Shown here: positions 33,949 through 45,660 of the stretch, one piece after another
Layout of the letters: every line of letters begins with the position of its first letter
Position numbering within the stretch: position 1 is the stretch's first letter
From: Sthenelais limicola
Lineage: Eukaryota > Annelida > Polychaeta > Phyllodocida > Sigalionidae
NCBI GenBank assembly: GCA_942159475.1
Contig: OW804096.1
Coordinates: 127,090,941 to 127,154,940, forward strand
DNA: 64,000 nucleotides
Direction: 5' to 3'
The notes under the pieces: model-generated
Databases searched by the model: none
The model's input: the letters and a program-made list of their open reading frames with translations, nothing else
What the model was told of the DNA's origin: nothing
Position numbers and translations under genes: made by a program

Positions 33949-34939
33949 ACTATGGAAAGCGGGACCCATACATATCAATTTTTCGGCGGAATGCCGCCGA
34001 AAATTAATTGCGGCCGAAAAAATAAATTTTGCGGCCGAAAAATTATTTTTGTGGCCGAAAAAATTATTTCATCTGCCGCAAAATTTATTTTTTCGGCCGC
34101 AAAAATTAAATTTTCGGCCGCCGAAATTATTTCCGAATTTATTTATTCGGCCGCCGAAATTATTTCCGAATTTATTTATTTATTTCTTTGGCCACCTGTC
34201 CTAAAATCTTATGATTAGTGAGCCATTATTTGTACCTCTATTTGCAATTGTTGGGACAATAGTTAAATGTACTCTATAGGATGAGAAGTATGGAGATATA
34301 TTCAATACATGATACATGAGATTTGGTACATGTATCCATACGACTTAGAGTATGAAATGAGAGATCCAGCAAGATTAATAGTAGGTAATTGTCTCTTTCC
34401 TCTATGTCTCTTATATTGCAAATCTATCCTCTCATCTACCCCCTCTCTCCTCTCTCTCTCCCCTCCCTCTCTGCCTGACTTTCTCTCTCTCAATCCTTCT
34501 ATCTCTCTCAACCAATATATTTCTCTATTAATGTAATGCTTATAAATCATCCCTTTTGCTGCATCCAACATTGCCACATACATATAATCCATACATATAC
34601 ATACATGTGTAGGTACATACATAGGCGAAAAAACCTAGGAAAAATGGCCGACCAAACACTGAACAGAGAAGAGAAGAGAAGGTCCAAGAAATACATTTCG
34701 GCGACTTTATTCAGTCTGACAGTGCCTTTGAAATGGAATCGGTGGCTCTACATGCATAAAATGCCTAAAAACGGACCTACATGCACATACCATAGCGATA
34801 TACATACCCATATACACACCATACGAAATGCATGCCAAAATGCATACCTTACTATATACACATATCGAAATCCATACCATACGAATCCATACCAAAGTAC
34901 ATGCCATATTGTATACCTACCAAAATCCATACCATGCAC

Positions 34940-35270
34940 TGTATGTAGTATACATACCATTTATACATACCATTTATACATACCATTTATACATACCATA
35001 TATACATACCATATATACATACCATATACATACCATATATACATACCATATATACATACCATATATACATACCATAATACATACCATATATACATACCAT
35101 ATATATAATACCATATATATAATACCATATATATAATACCATATATATAATACATACCATATATATAATACCATATATACATACCATATATATAATACAT
35201 ACCATATATATAATACATACCATATATACATACCATATATACATACCATATATACATACATTCATGGCTT
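34940..35270. repeat. TACATACCATATA minisatellite inside the foldback element
   Basis: About 330 bases of 10-15 bp variants of TACATACCATATA and TATAATACCATA. Both strands are open in several frames, giving spurious ORFs of Ile, Tyr, Met and Val. Confidence 0.9.
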
Positions 35271-35395
35271 ATACATACCGCATACCATATATATACATAC
35301 CACATACCATGTACTTTACATATAGTATACATACATGTATACAGTATACAGTATACAAAACATGCGGTATACATATACACATATATATACATATA

Positions 35396-35447
35396 TAGAG
35401 CACCCTACTTATAGCACCCTTCATATAGCATGCGCATATAATAAATG
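35396..35447 (+). repeat. Dispersed repeat (AGCACC...GCGCATATAATAAA), copy 1
   Basis: AGCACCCTACTTATAGCACC then TGCGCATATAATAAA. The same arrangement, diverged, recurs at 57738-57789. Confidence 0.65.
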
Positions 35448-35525
35448 TATGTATACTTGTGCGTGTATAGATATATTCAAAATATATTAAGATAAAATCA
35501 TATGTGATGTGTTACAGGAAAATGA

Positions 35526-35910
35526 GCTCATCCTATAGAGTATATTTAGCTACTTTACCAACGATTGCAAATAAAGGTACAAATAATTGCCCAATAATCA
35601 TAAGAGATTATGAAAGTCGAATAAATATGTTTGGGTATTTAATACAATTTGAATTGTGTAAAAGGCTTAAATAGTTTTTGAGTAATAAGCATAAGTATTC
35701 GGACATAATTTTAGAAATTATTTCAGCGAATACCTCATCCTATAGAGTATATTTTATAGCTACTTTACCAACGATTGGCAATAGAGGTACAAATACTTGC
35801 ACAATAACCTTATGAAATTAAGAAAGTTGAATAAATATGTTGGGGTATTTAATACAATTTAAATTGTGTAAAAGGCTTGTAAATGGTTTTTGAGTAATGA
35901 GCATAAACTT
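35526..35910. repeat. Direct ~205-bp duplication inside the foldback element
   Basis: Two diverged direct copies start CTCATCCTATAGAGTATATT at about 35526 and 35730. Both continue through CTACTTTACCAACGATTG and AATTGTGTAAAAGGCTT. A shorter inverted third copy sits at 34211-34282. Confidence 0.85.
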
Positions 35911-35940
35911 ATTAAGGTATTAAATGAAATTATGTACCCT

Positions 35941-35943
35941 TCC

Positions 35944-36018
<75 letters not shown>
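35941..36018. repeat. (CT)n microsatellite
   Basis: About 75 bases of CT dinucleotide with a few interruptions, between the duplicated segment and the right arm of the foldback element. A similar but interrupted CT tract is at 34437-34510 near the left arm. Confidence 0.95.
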
Positions 36019-36019
<1 letters not shown>

Positions 36020-36490
36020 CTCTCTCTAGCCCTAGACTCTCTGCTCTGTCTCTCCCCTCTTTTTCAAAACTAAATATATCAAATTAATATATTTCTGGCG
36101 AAAAATGAACGCCGCCGAAAAAAATTAATCGGCCGCCGAAAAAATTATCTTGTCCGAAAAAAATATTTTTTCGGCCGAAATTTTTTGGGAAAGCCCCGAC
36201 GTTTTGTTTTTTTCGGCCGTTTTTCAGAAAAATATTCCGAAAAAAATTAATTTTCGGCGATTTTTTTTTGATTTTTTTCGGTGAGTTTTTTCGGCCGAAT
36301 TTCGGTACCCGAAAAAAATAGCCGAAATTTTTGTCCCGCTATAGTAAAGTAGGCTATGGGCGAATTCTTTTTTCGGCCGAAAAATTGATATGTATGGGTC
36401 CCGCTTTCCATACTTTTCACCTACACATAGTTTTATTTTCATGAAGCAGTTACAGTTAGTGAAGTGAAGTTGGTGAAGTGCGCTTAAGAT

Positions 36491-36528
36491 CCCAACGTTC
36501 CGGGCCTTGGTCGGCCCTTCTTCAGGGG
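36491..36528 (-). ncRNA. Degenerate hammerhead-ribozyme-like motif (Penelope-like element remnant?)
   Basis: The minus strand reads CTGAAGA, a GGGCC stem with a six-base loop closing on GGCCC, then GGAAC and GTTGGGATC. This is the order of a type I hammerhead (CUGAUGA, stem II, GAAA), but with one change in each core box, so self-cleavage is not expected. Such motifs occur in the terminal repeats of Penelope-like elements. No GIY-YIG or RT sequence is seen beside it. Confidence 0.35.
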
Positions 36529-39437
36529 ACAAAAATGTGGATGAATCTTGCTGGGTATATGAATAATGTGTAACCTTGGGGCTGGGAGTTACCACGACGA
36601 CGATGCAAACAAATATTTTCTTGCATCCGATTGGTTGAAAGTTTCATATCTTCTATTATAATGGTCCATTTTCAATGATTTAAAGTGCAATAGGAAGCTA
36701 GAGAGACTTTAACATTTTTATGAGATCTAAAGTTATTTTGCCTGGAAATACATTTAAGTTTATCAGTAATCAGTTCAAGATTTGTATGGGATGCATCATC
36801 TGTGATATTCTTCTATTGCTGAGACAGTCATTTAAACGGTCCGGCAACTGTTGACAAAATGGTGACGATGCAAAGACGATGTAATTGCCGGCGATACATA
36901 TCGATAAAGAGGGTTATCGGTAGCTGCATCGTCTTTGCATCTAAAACTAAAATAATTTCGGCAACTATAGAACTCATTTTCATGCTTTTATAAGTATGTA
37001 CAATCTCATCGACTTCTCATCGCCACGGCAATTAACACCATTGACAATGCACCGATGCAAAATTACATTGGCGGGAAATTGAGACCCAGACAGTTCACCG
37101 ATGTTACTTTAATATCTAAAATATAATCTAAAATTGGAAATAAAATATATGAAGAAATCTGGCTTTGAGGCAAATTATTAAATGAATTGTAGGTATAGAT
37201 TTCAAAATCTTCCAACCTTCATGGTTTTATTCATTCAGGGAGAATTTTTTTTCCTGAATTGTAGGTATAGCTATCGATGTACTTAACCTTTGCCAAAAAT
37301 TTAACGAGATTCTTATATGAAGAGGCCTCTGTAGTATATCGATAAATGAGTGGGTTTGACATTGCCGACTTTTAAAAGTAAGTGAGTGGCATCTCTCTAT
37401 TTGACTTATCCATGGATATTTCTTAAAGCTTGTTCAATGTTATGATATAATGAGTAATATGCTACACGTTATGGTGACAGACTATCCCACACCTATTCCT
37501 CTCACCAAATTGTCTCGAAATGGATATTCAACCATTTGTTTTGGTTTCATCATGTTGAGTTTTATTGTATTCTAAGTAAGGTTTTTAATGTGATTCCATA
37601 ATAAATGTATTGAAGTCTCTGAATTTTTCTCATTTTATAACTTCCCAAATTTCATTAAAAAAAATAACCCGCTAAATTAATAAAACAAGAAAGTTTTACA
37701 TAATGGATTGCAATGCTTAATGTACGGGACCGGGTAGATTGTTTGCTCCCGGTCGGTCCCAAACATTTGGTCTACATTTGCTCTGAAGGGTCATTAACTC
37801 CAGTGAAGGACAGGCCTACGTTTACGTTTTCACCGATAAAGACCTTTTGCCATCTTTGACAGTTTTTCATAAATGTTTGAACCAACACTTAAAAGCTGTT
37901 CATGGCCATTCCTTAGGGACTATTGCAAAATGCGTAATTTCCACTGGAAACCATATTGTCATATTCTATTGATGAAAGAAAAATTGTCTGAGGTGATTTT
38001 GCCTCCTTCCAGATAAGCGGAATGGAATGATGGATGAAAGAATACTGCAGTGAAATCATTGAATAACTCCTTGGGGTAAAGCTTTTATGTCACATTGAAT
38101 TTCAGAGTACGTCCTGGGGAAATCGTTACAAAGCCCATCTTCACAAAAGATTACAAAAGACTTGAATTTTTTATTCTTATGTTCTAATCAAAGGGGAATT
38201 CCCAAATTCAAGAGACGAGCCCTTAATAGGTTTTTAGGCATTAGTTAGAATATACTTACAGATAAGTAGCTATCAGTAAGAAAGTATAAACGGTACCTCT
38301 GAAGTTGAAATCACCACCTCCACTTTAGGTATATTCCCTTCTCATCCTTTTATTTGCAAGACATTTATAAAGTTTCTTATGTTGGTCAGTTCTGTCTCTG
38401 TAGAGGCTGGACAAAAACAAAAGTACCGGTAAACATCTTTAGTGTTTGAGTGAAAAAATTATTGCAAAGGCCTCTGTATTCCCAAATCCTTCTTTCTGAA
38501 ATAGGTGTTTTCACAAAATAAAATCTCTATTGAAATAAATGAAACAATATTTGCCCTTGAATCATCCAGTTAGGGAGGACAAGAAAATACAAACTTTGTG
38601 TGTATACCGAGTATCTCATGGACGATTAGCTGATATAAAGTAAATTTGATTCGGAGCGCCGATTACATTTTAGGGGAGGGCGTAAAATAAATAGGGATAT
38701 CACAAAAGCATTTCCCATTTCAAGGAGTATATATGGCCTATGTTAGAAATGCCGTACAGTTTTCGTATTGCCCCTGCTAGATAGCAGGTTCATTGACCAT
38801 TTGTATTCTAGACTATATCAGGAAGTATACAATAGCAGTAGTCTATAGACCATTATCATTACACAGCTCGTTTGAATACATTCTGAATCCTGGATTTAAA
38901 TAGAATCCAACTCATTTCCTTTAGAGATGGTTAGGTCACTGGCACCGAAATCACTGTTATCACTGACCCCTTCGCTTAGAAGAAGATCAAAATGAGGAAT
39001 ATAGTTCTCTTGGTTGTTCATCCCTTTGAGTGTTAGGGGATAGTAAGGTCATTTCATTCTGACGGATCCTCCTATCTGCTCAAATACATTGGTTTCACCC
39101 TGTATGGTAAAATCGTGCCTAACCCCACGGTTCGGCATGGATGGAAGGCAACACAATGACGGAGAGGACCATGAAAAGAGAAATCTTAGTCACCAAAAAG
39201 AACTTTCTCCTACTCAAGAGTCATGAATCGAGAGCAATATTCCTCGGGCGACATTTATAAGAAAGTAAGTGTTATATATAGCATGAGACCATGCATATAT
39301 AAGCTAGGTAAAAGCACTCGAAATCAAAGTTGTCTATTTGCCGGGTCAACCAATGGGACCTCCATAAACCCGCTGTCTAACCATCAATCAATAACCCTTC
39401 TTATTAGTCCCTTGAGAGTACCTCTGTGCGCTGCGAC
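36529..39437. other. No gene seen; one hairpin
   Basis: Non-coding. At about 36865-36943 a 15-bp perfect stem (GATGCAAAGACGATG and its complement) closes a ~45-base loop with an inner CGATAA/TTATCG pairing. A GAATTGTAGGTATAG word is repeated at about 37184 and 37256. Confidence 0.45.
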
Positions 39438-39500
39438 GTGGCGCTAGCGTCACAGTGGTAAGAGAACCGGAAGTTAAGGTCTCATGGCAGCTCGGGGCTA
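39438..39500 (+). repeat. tRNA-like A-box remnant (possible SINE)
   Basis: GCGTCACAGTGGTAAGAGAA resembles a tRNA D arm / A box, and AGTTAAGGTCTCATGG looks like an anticodon-arm remnant. GCAGCTCGGGGCT sits where a B box would be but is degenerate. Confidence 0.3.
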
Positions 39501-41640
39501 AATATTGTCATCAGTGTGCAAGTGCTTCTGGTGGATCGATCAAATGCTTCGGATGTCATCCGGGCCCGTTGATTGAGGCTGACCCTTGGCTGTGGGGCAA
39601 GTAGATGGGTATAGTTAAATTGGCTCCTCTGTATAGTTAACCTCTCTGTCATATACTTGACATTAACACATCAACATGATCATGGATTATGTAACGTCTA
39701 TGTCATTTGTTACTATACAGTCAAATATATATATCATTTTTTAAAAAAATTAATTACAATAAGGTGCCTAAATCATATATGGATGGCGAAATTCCCATTT
39801 AAGGAACAACTATGTTTTATTAAGTATTTGACTAATCATTATTTTAATTACAACTATCATCATCATTATTTCATTTTCATTTATAAAGTTCTTGCTTGTG
39901 ACTCAAATTGCACCTCCTGTTTTAAAAGATCGCTTAAATGCATGCAATGAATAGATCTATATAACTATGTTGATTTCTTCCTATATTCATGTTCCCTTAT
40001 TAGTGTTAATTATACCCAATATGCAACAATTGGTGCAGAGTATAATATTATTTCATAAAACTGGGATCCATGCATTGCAATTGGAAAGAAAGTAGAACAA
40101 TGGAGAAGTAACAGATAGCATGGATATATATATATGTCGATGTTATTCTGATATCAGCAATGATTTATTTCGTCAAACGATACTTGATTATCGGTGGCAG
40201 TATTTGTCATACAAATATCAGAGGATGGGGCATCAGGGGTTCGGAATCTAAGTCCAAGCCGCGTGGGAGATTCATCAGGCACGAGGAGCTTATCTTCTCA
40301 ATCAATCTAGTAGCCTTTGAGATAAGAGAGAATCATTGTATCTCAACACTGTAGGGAGGACAATGGACATTTTTCATCGTCTCTCGATTAAATGACTGCC
40401 CTTCCCCAACCCTCCTTCTTAGAACTACACACAACGTATGAACCTGACTGACGTCAGATTGCTGTACCGATACATTGGGCCGAGAGCAATTCATAATGCT
40501 TGCGGGCTGCTTCATATTTCGGCTACTGGGATCCACAGGACAAATCACACAAAACAAGATCATTATCGAAACGCTGGGGTGATGTCCCCGCGACCATGCC
40601 ATGTTCCCATGAGACTTCTCACTTTCACTATCGTTATGCTGTTCCCTGCAGAAAGGGAATAGTATTTGGATAAAAATACCATCCGAAAATCACCCCACCT
40701 CAAGTCTGTGCTCTGTTCTCACGGCCCAACCGAATAGCTGCGAAAACAATAGTGAGTGACGATGTATGTAACTTATGAGTCCCACGGCCTTTAGATACAT
40801 AAGGCCGTAACCTTGCAGTAAACATAATTCTGACCTGCCAATTGGTGCTTTGCTTTAAAGCCTTATACACAAGCCATGATTAAGCTCTTCATTGATAACG
40901 TTATAAACCCATTAATTAATATATGGTTCATAGGCATAGTTTATTGCGTCTTTCTAGACCATGTGGAAGAAACATAAAGCATGAAAGAGTAAATGATAAA
41001 ATGATAAGCCCGAATATAATGTGTCTATGAGCAACACTCCGTGGACGTAAGGTAAATGATCAGTCCTTATAATTGTCCTTATAATTGTATTTGTAGTGAT
41101 GGTGTTAATCCATTAAGGATGACGGGGTATGAAAAGGGCTTCCTTTTCGGAATTGCCCTTTTTGATACTCCAAAAATTAGTAGAGTTATAATCTTTCAAA
41201 GTTTTCTGCCCCTAAAGCATATATACAGGTTAACTAACGAGTTGGTTGAAGGAGCATGAATATTGCACGAGTTATGTAGCAACGAGTGCAATATTCTAAG
41301 CGACTGAAACCAACAGATCTATTATACATGCCTTCAATCATGAAAATAGAAAAAAATGAGTCATAAATTTGAATTTTACCGGTAATCTTAGTAAAAACAA
41401 ATAGGTTGCCATGACAACCCTTCATAAATCACTAGTGAAATACGCACTATGCGTAAATCACTCTAGATACGTTGGTTTCAGAGCAATGCGTGTATAATAA
41501 ATACTTTTAAAAAGTGGACTTTTACAAGTATTGTAGTGTATCACGCTTATCCCCGCACGTTATCCAAATAAACACAAAACACAAAACCCAGATCGTAAGT
41601 CCTTTCTAGTATCTCTCTTTGTTACCGTATTAATACCAGC
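39501..41640. other. No gene seen
   Basis: AT-rich non-coding sequence without recognised features on either strand. Confidence 0.4.
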
Positions 41641-41748
41641 CATAGTCCAGCACCTGCCCCAAGGTACCAGTTTCTGTAGCTCTTAAACCCGGAATCCGGA
41701 ATCCAATGCCCGTGATCTCTGGCTAAGGGTTTGTGACATACAAGGCAA

Positions 41749-42300
41749 TTGCCCAACCATCACTCCCTCTTCCTCGACCATCACTTCTCAACTTATCCAC
41801 CTTTTTTTGCAAAAGCAGACCCCAGAAATCCTTGCCAGGCCACAAGAACTCTATTGGAGGAGTTTCATCTGAACATCTCCCACAGAATCATTAGAGCAGT
41901 GGCCAGATCCTCCATATTGGGACCTTTCACCCTCCAAGAACTTCAAATCATCATTGATCATAAAAAAAATAACAGAGCCCCTGGAGAGGACCTTATTCCT
42001 TATGCATTTTTCGGCCACTCTCCTCCTTCCTTCAGAAGCCTCCTTCTACAACTTTACAATAGCATTTGGACTCAGGGCAGGATCCCAGATACATGGAAGA
42101 AGGCCATCATCATACTAGTCCCCCAAAACACACAACCAGATAGAACTATCTATCTACTTCCATCACTTCTAAAAATCCTGGAATCAATAGTTCTCAACCC
42201 AAACATGAATTCCTTGGATTTACCATTGATCATCAGGCCAACCTTACAGAACATGCCAAAGAGAACAGTGCATTGTTGCAACGAAGGATCTTCCCATTAG
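41749..42300 (+). pseudogene. Non-LTR reverse transcriptase fragment
   Basis: The frame shows the N-terminal fingers of a non-LTR RT: GPFTLQELQIIIDHKKNNRA (motif 0-1 region with K..APG-like spacing), LLLQLYNSIWTQGRIPDTWK plus KAIIILVPQ, and a weak LLPSLLKILE (motif 2). Immediately after, the DNA jumps to sequence that in another frame reads EFLGFTIDHQANLTEHAK, which normally lies well beyond the YxDD box. About 150 residues including the catalytic Asp pair are therefore deleted at about 42200. Confidence 0.8.
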
Positions 42301-43170
42301 AATTCTCACCGCACTCCCCCAAGGCCCACACATCATCAATCACATCATTATTATGCCTCTCCAGCCCTCACTATCACCACTGACACAGCTATCCAGACAT
42401 TTCAGCAAGCCAAAAATAAAGCCACCGGAGCTGCTTTCCAGGTACCTTTTTGGACAAACATTGATGCCATTCTCAGAGAAACGGCCACACTTACGCATCT
42501 ACACATTGAACAACAAGCCTTCAGCTACACAGACAAGGTTCTATGTACACCTGACCACCCACTTTACTCTTCCCTCACTGCAAACATTCCCAAAGACAAA
42601 CAATTATTCACAAAATGCCTTTGGTCACTGAAAACTGCAGCTGTCTACAACAAATTCTCCTCCATACAAACTTATGGAATCCCACCTCCAAATCTCCCAA
42701 CTCACCCACCTTGGATCAACACAAACCTCAAACCTGGATGTTACCATATCCAAGCCCTTAAAAAAGAAGAGCCTCATCTCACCAGCCTCGCTCCACTCTA
42801 CCTACTCAGGTCTCATTTCACAACTCTCCATTGATCATCCTGTATTCTTCATGGATGGCTCCCACATCCCGGGAGTTGATGCTGCCTCAGCCTTCATCGG
42901 CTATCAACAACAAGGAGCAGCTCATCTGGACGAGGACATTTCCATTTTCACAGCAGAGCTGCTAGCCATTCATATGGCAATTTCAGTCTCTGATTATGAG
43001 CAGGCTTCGCCAGTCATCTGCTCTGATTCTCTCTAGGCATTGACCGTCCTCTCCAAACCTCTCACAACCTCTCATTCCCTTCATCAGTCAATCATACATC
43101 TGGCCCCTGTCTTTACCAGTCCCATTAAACTATGTTGGATTCCAGGGCCTCCTGGGCAATGAGAGGGGCG
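42301..43170 (+). pseudogene. Connector and RNase H domain of the non-LTR element
   Basis: The connector ends in a PPW-type motif (THPPWINTNLKPG, about 42700-42740), then a frameshift leads into RNase H in the frame of 42674-43036. That frame shows FMDGSHIPG (first Asp), FTAELLAIHMAI (Glu) and VICSDSL (second Asp). A TAG follows SDSL where a sense codon is expected. The frame continues to WIPGPPGQ, matching the WIPGHxGxxGNE end of RNase H, and stops at TGA. It is not functional. Confidence 0.8.
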
Positions 43171-43184
43171 ACTCCTGGAGCACA

Positions 43185-43559
43185 GTGGAAATGATCCCAT
43201 CCAGGAAGGACGTCAGTCTCAAAGTCAAAACCCACACATGGAAGACCTTCATTTCCATCATTCAAGATTCTTCAACCAGAGCCCTGTGGCAAGAGTCCTC
43301 CACCTCATCCAACCACCTCAAAAACCTCTCAGGCCTCCCCAGACATATTTCATATCAACTCCATTGTCTTCGTATGGGGATTCGGCCGCACCCATTGACG
43401 AAAGATGACATGGCATGCTTCTGCTGTGGCATGGCCATGGTCCAGGGACACCCCGTACACTTTATTCTTTCCTGTGGGAGAACATCAACCCACCATGTTT
43501 TACTCAAAGGCCTTGAGCCAGAAGACCATAACCTCCCGCCCCTGCAAAAGCCGCATTAG
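43185..43559 (+). pseudogene. C-terminal Cys/His region of the non-LTR element
   Basis: Residues following RNase H in this class: TRALWQESS, then LRMGIRPHPLTKDDMACFCC, then GHPVHFILSC. The CX2C...H..L.C arrangement is the usual terminal motif of I/R1/Jockey ORF2 proteins and ends the recognisable protein. Confidence 0.7.
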
Positions 43560-44286
43560 CATTTCGCCTGGACAGGGATAGACGTTTTCCAGTTCTTAGT
43601 GACCTCCTCAGCAAAGTCCCCTATGTTCCCCCATATCAGGCAGACCTGCCGACTCTGCCCACATAATTACCAAATCACATATCACCCAGTTTTCATATCT
43701 TCCACCCTCCACCAATTCACCATTCACCCAATATTCCCAAATTCCACTCCAAACTTAAACGCTACCTCATCTACCATACAGCCAGTATTCTCACGTCTCA
43801 CCATTGTTTCTGGGGGTTTTTTTTGGTGTCAGTTTGTAGTTTCCAGATTCTTGTGATGGAGCAGTTGATCACAGCATAGGGCACCATTCACAGCCTGTGC
43901 CCTTCACCCTAGGTATGTTGTAATCTGCCCCAGCTGTTTGGACCATGCAGTCAAGAGGAAGATAAAATTGAGCTGCCCCCAGACGACGCTATGCCAGTCA
44001 AGCATCCAAGTGGGTCTCCCTGGGCAGGGTTACACCTAAAGAAAGAAGCTTCCTTTGGATTCCTTCTACAGACTACTGCTGAATAACTGCTTGACCTCAA
44101 CCAGACCACAACTGAACTGCCTCCTCGCACCTATCCCACCTCTCAAATAAAATTATCTCAAAACTAATTTCCACCCCACCCACCTCCATTCCACACCTTC
44201 CTTTCCTGGCCCAAACCCCACTAATTTCTGTCCATGATGGTTTTTGGGTGGCATTCTTTACTGCTTTATCGCTGCTTAATCCCCCC

Positions 44287-44320
<34 letters not shown>

Positions 44321-44322
<2 letters not shown>

Positions 44323-45384
44323 CCAAACAACACTAGCTCTTGCCATCTTAGGCCCAGTAGGATGGAGGTGGGGCCTACCACAAAAGTGGGAGATTCCCCG
44401 CCCCCAATCAGGCCAACTTTTACCAGACCAAACCAGACTGGGCTGTGCTCTGAGGATTGCTAACTACAGCATGTGTTGTGGAGCACTAAAAGATACAAGT
44501 TTGGCTGGCGAGGACCTGTAGAACCTGGTTGTGTTGTTATTTTGCATGATCGTGGTATTCGAATAGTAGCGAAAACAGTACACGTACATCATTTGGAATC
44601 CAAAAAATAATGATGCTTTTTTTGTCTTATAGGTAATATTTTGGTATACTAAAAATGGCCAAAATTACAATGCCAAAATGTATCTATCACCTCGAATTGG
44701 TAAAAGTGCGCAAAAGCTCACTATTAAATAGAATGAGTTATACATGAATCTACAATCTCAAGTAGCAAATTGAAAGGTGAGATACAAATTTATTTTTCTG
44801 GACACGATCTGTCTAGAGTATTCATGTCAATCTCAATCTCATCTCGCCACTTTCCATGAAATCCAAGTAGAGAGTGTACTATTGTATAATGCAACATGAA
44901 GCTTTTTGTTTTTTCCATTAGCTCGACTACTTAGGTGACGTTGGGGAATGTTTGTATCCAATATCATCCTACAGCTAAAATCTGTAAAAAAATAATTTCA
45001 GCCTAATTTCCTAAGGCCTGTGATTCCTTATTATAGTTTACCAAAATGCATAATATCTATGAATGCCACAATATTGGCTATATACTATTTGTCCACGGAA
45101 TCTAATTGTCTTTACTAGGGGCGGCTCGTTTCAAGAAATCTTTCCAAATTATTGATAATTGAAAAGAAATCTTTTCAAAATATCACATCAGCATGACTTT
45201 ATTCATAATATTTAGTCTCTGAGACAGTTTGGAGCTATAGTTGTCCACCGAAGCCATGGGATTTATATGGACACAGTGCCCTGGGAGAGCAGTATACTTG
45301 TCACGAGAAAGTTCACCCTGGTCAATACACTTTCTTTTTACAGGTTATGGAGATTGTATCATAAACAAAAAGAAAGCTTACCTC
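44321..45384. other. No gene seen
   Basis: The first ~200 bases keep the higher G+C of the retroelement block and may be part of it or of another repeat; the rest is AT-rich and non-coding. Confidence 0.4.
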
Positions 45385-45660
45385 CATTTACTGTTTATCA
45401 ATCTAATACACTGTTTTTCAGTTGAAAACATTGCTTTGCCTCAAAACTCTGTCTTTCAAGTGATATCAACATTCAAATAGAAAAACACTGTTTATCAAGC
45501 TAAAACACTGTTTTTCAATTGAGAAACACTGTTTTAGCTTGATAAACAGTGTTTTTCTATTGAAAAACAATGTTTTAACTCGATAAACAGTGTTTCTCAA
45601 GGTAAAACAGCATTCCTCTTCAATATACAGAGTTGTTTGTGGAAACCTGGTATATCAACT
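45385..45660. repeat. Palindromic repeat cluster with an 86-bp near-perfect palindrome
   Basis: A roughly 20-base word AAACACTGTTTWTCAAKYT and its complement recur at least eight times. Those at 45476-45561 form an 86-bp palindrome centred on CAATTG at 45518/45519, with only a few mismatched pairs. It can extrude a long cruciform, and RNA from either strand would form a hairpin. Confidence 0.9.

Larger units (their letters stand above)
33952..36411. mobile_element. Foldback-type DNA element with GGCCGAAAA-rich arms
   Basis: The ends are inverted: 37 bases beginning TATGGAAAGCGGGACCCATA at 33951 are repeated in reverse complement ending at 36412. ACT flanks both sides (33949-33951 and 36412-36414), a likely 3-bp target duplication. 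Next inward on both sides are arms of irregular GGCCGAAAAATT words (to about 34193 and from about 36095), many self-palindromic (CGGCCG). Further in, 34211-34282 (left) is the reverse complement of a sequence present twice on the right (35526-35600 and 35733-35800), so the inverted arms are long. The centre is simple repeat. No transposase is encoded, so it must be mobilised by an enzyme elsewhere. The superfamily is not assigned. Confidence 0.8.
41749..44320 (+). mobile_element. Non-LTR retrotransposon (I/Jockey-like, with RNase H), truncated and decayed
   Basis: A block richer in G+C than its surroundings holds, in order, an RT fragment, a connector, an RNase H domain, a C-terminal Cys/His motif, a 3' region and a run of 33 A (44288-44320). 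The endonuclease and first RT part are absent (5' truncation, usual for this class), the RT catalytic centre is deleted, and stops and frameshifts interrupt the rest. Same-strand RNase H after RT points to the I/R1/Jockey side of non-LTR elements. The A run may be the true tail, although a C7 run precedes it. Confidence 0.8.

Noticed and set aside
34536..35392. ORFs up to 190 codons of Ile/Tyr/His/Met repeats on both strands
   Set aside because: Produced by the TACATACCATATA minisatellite inside the foldback element.
36224..36595. 123-codon minus-strand ORF
   Set aside because: Runs through the GGCCGAAAA arm and terminal inverted repeat; no domain.
44097..44381. Phe-run and Lys-run ORFs around 44.3 kb
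   Set aside because: Artefact of the 33-base A run.
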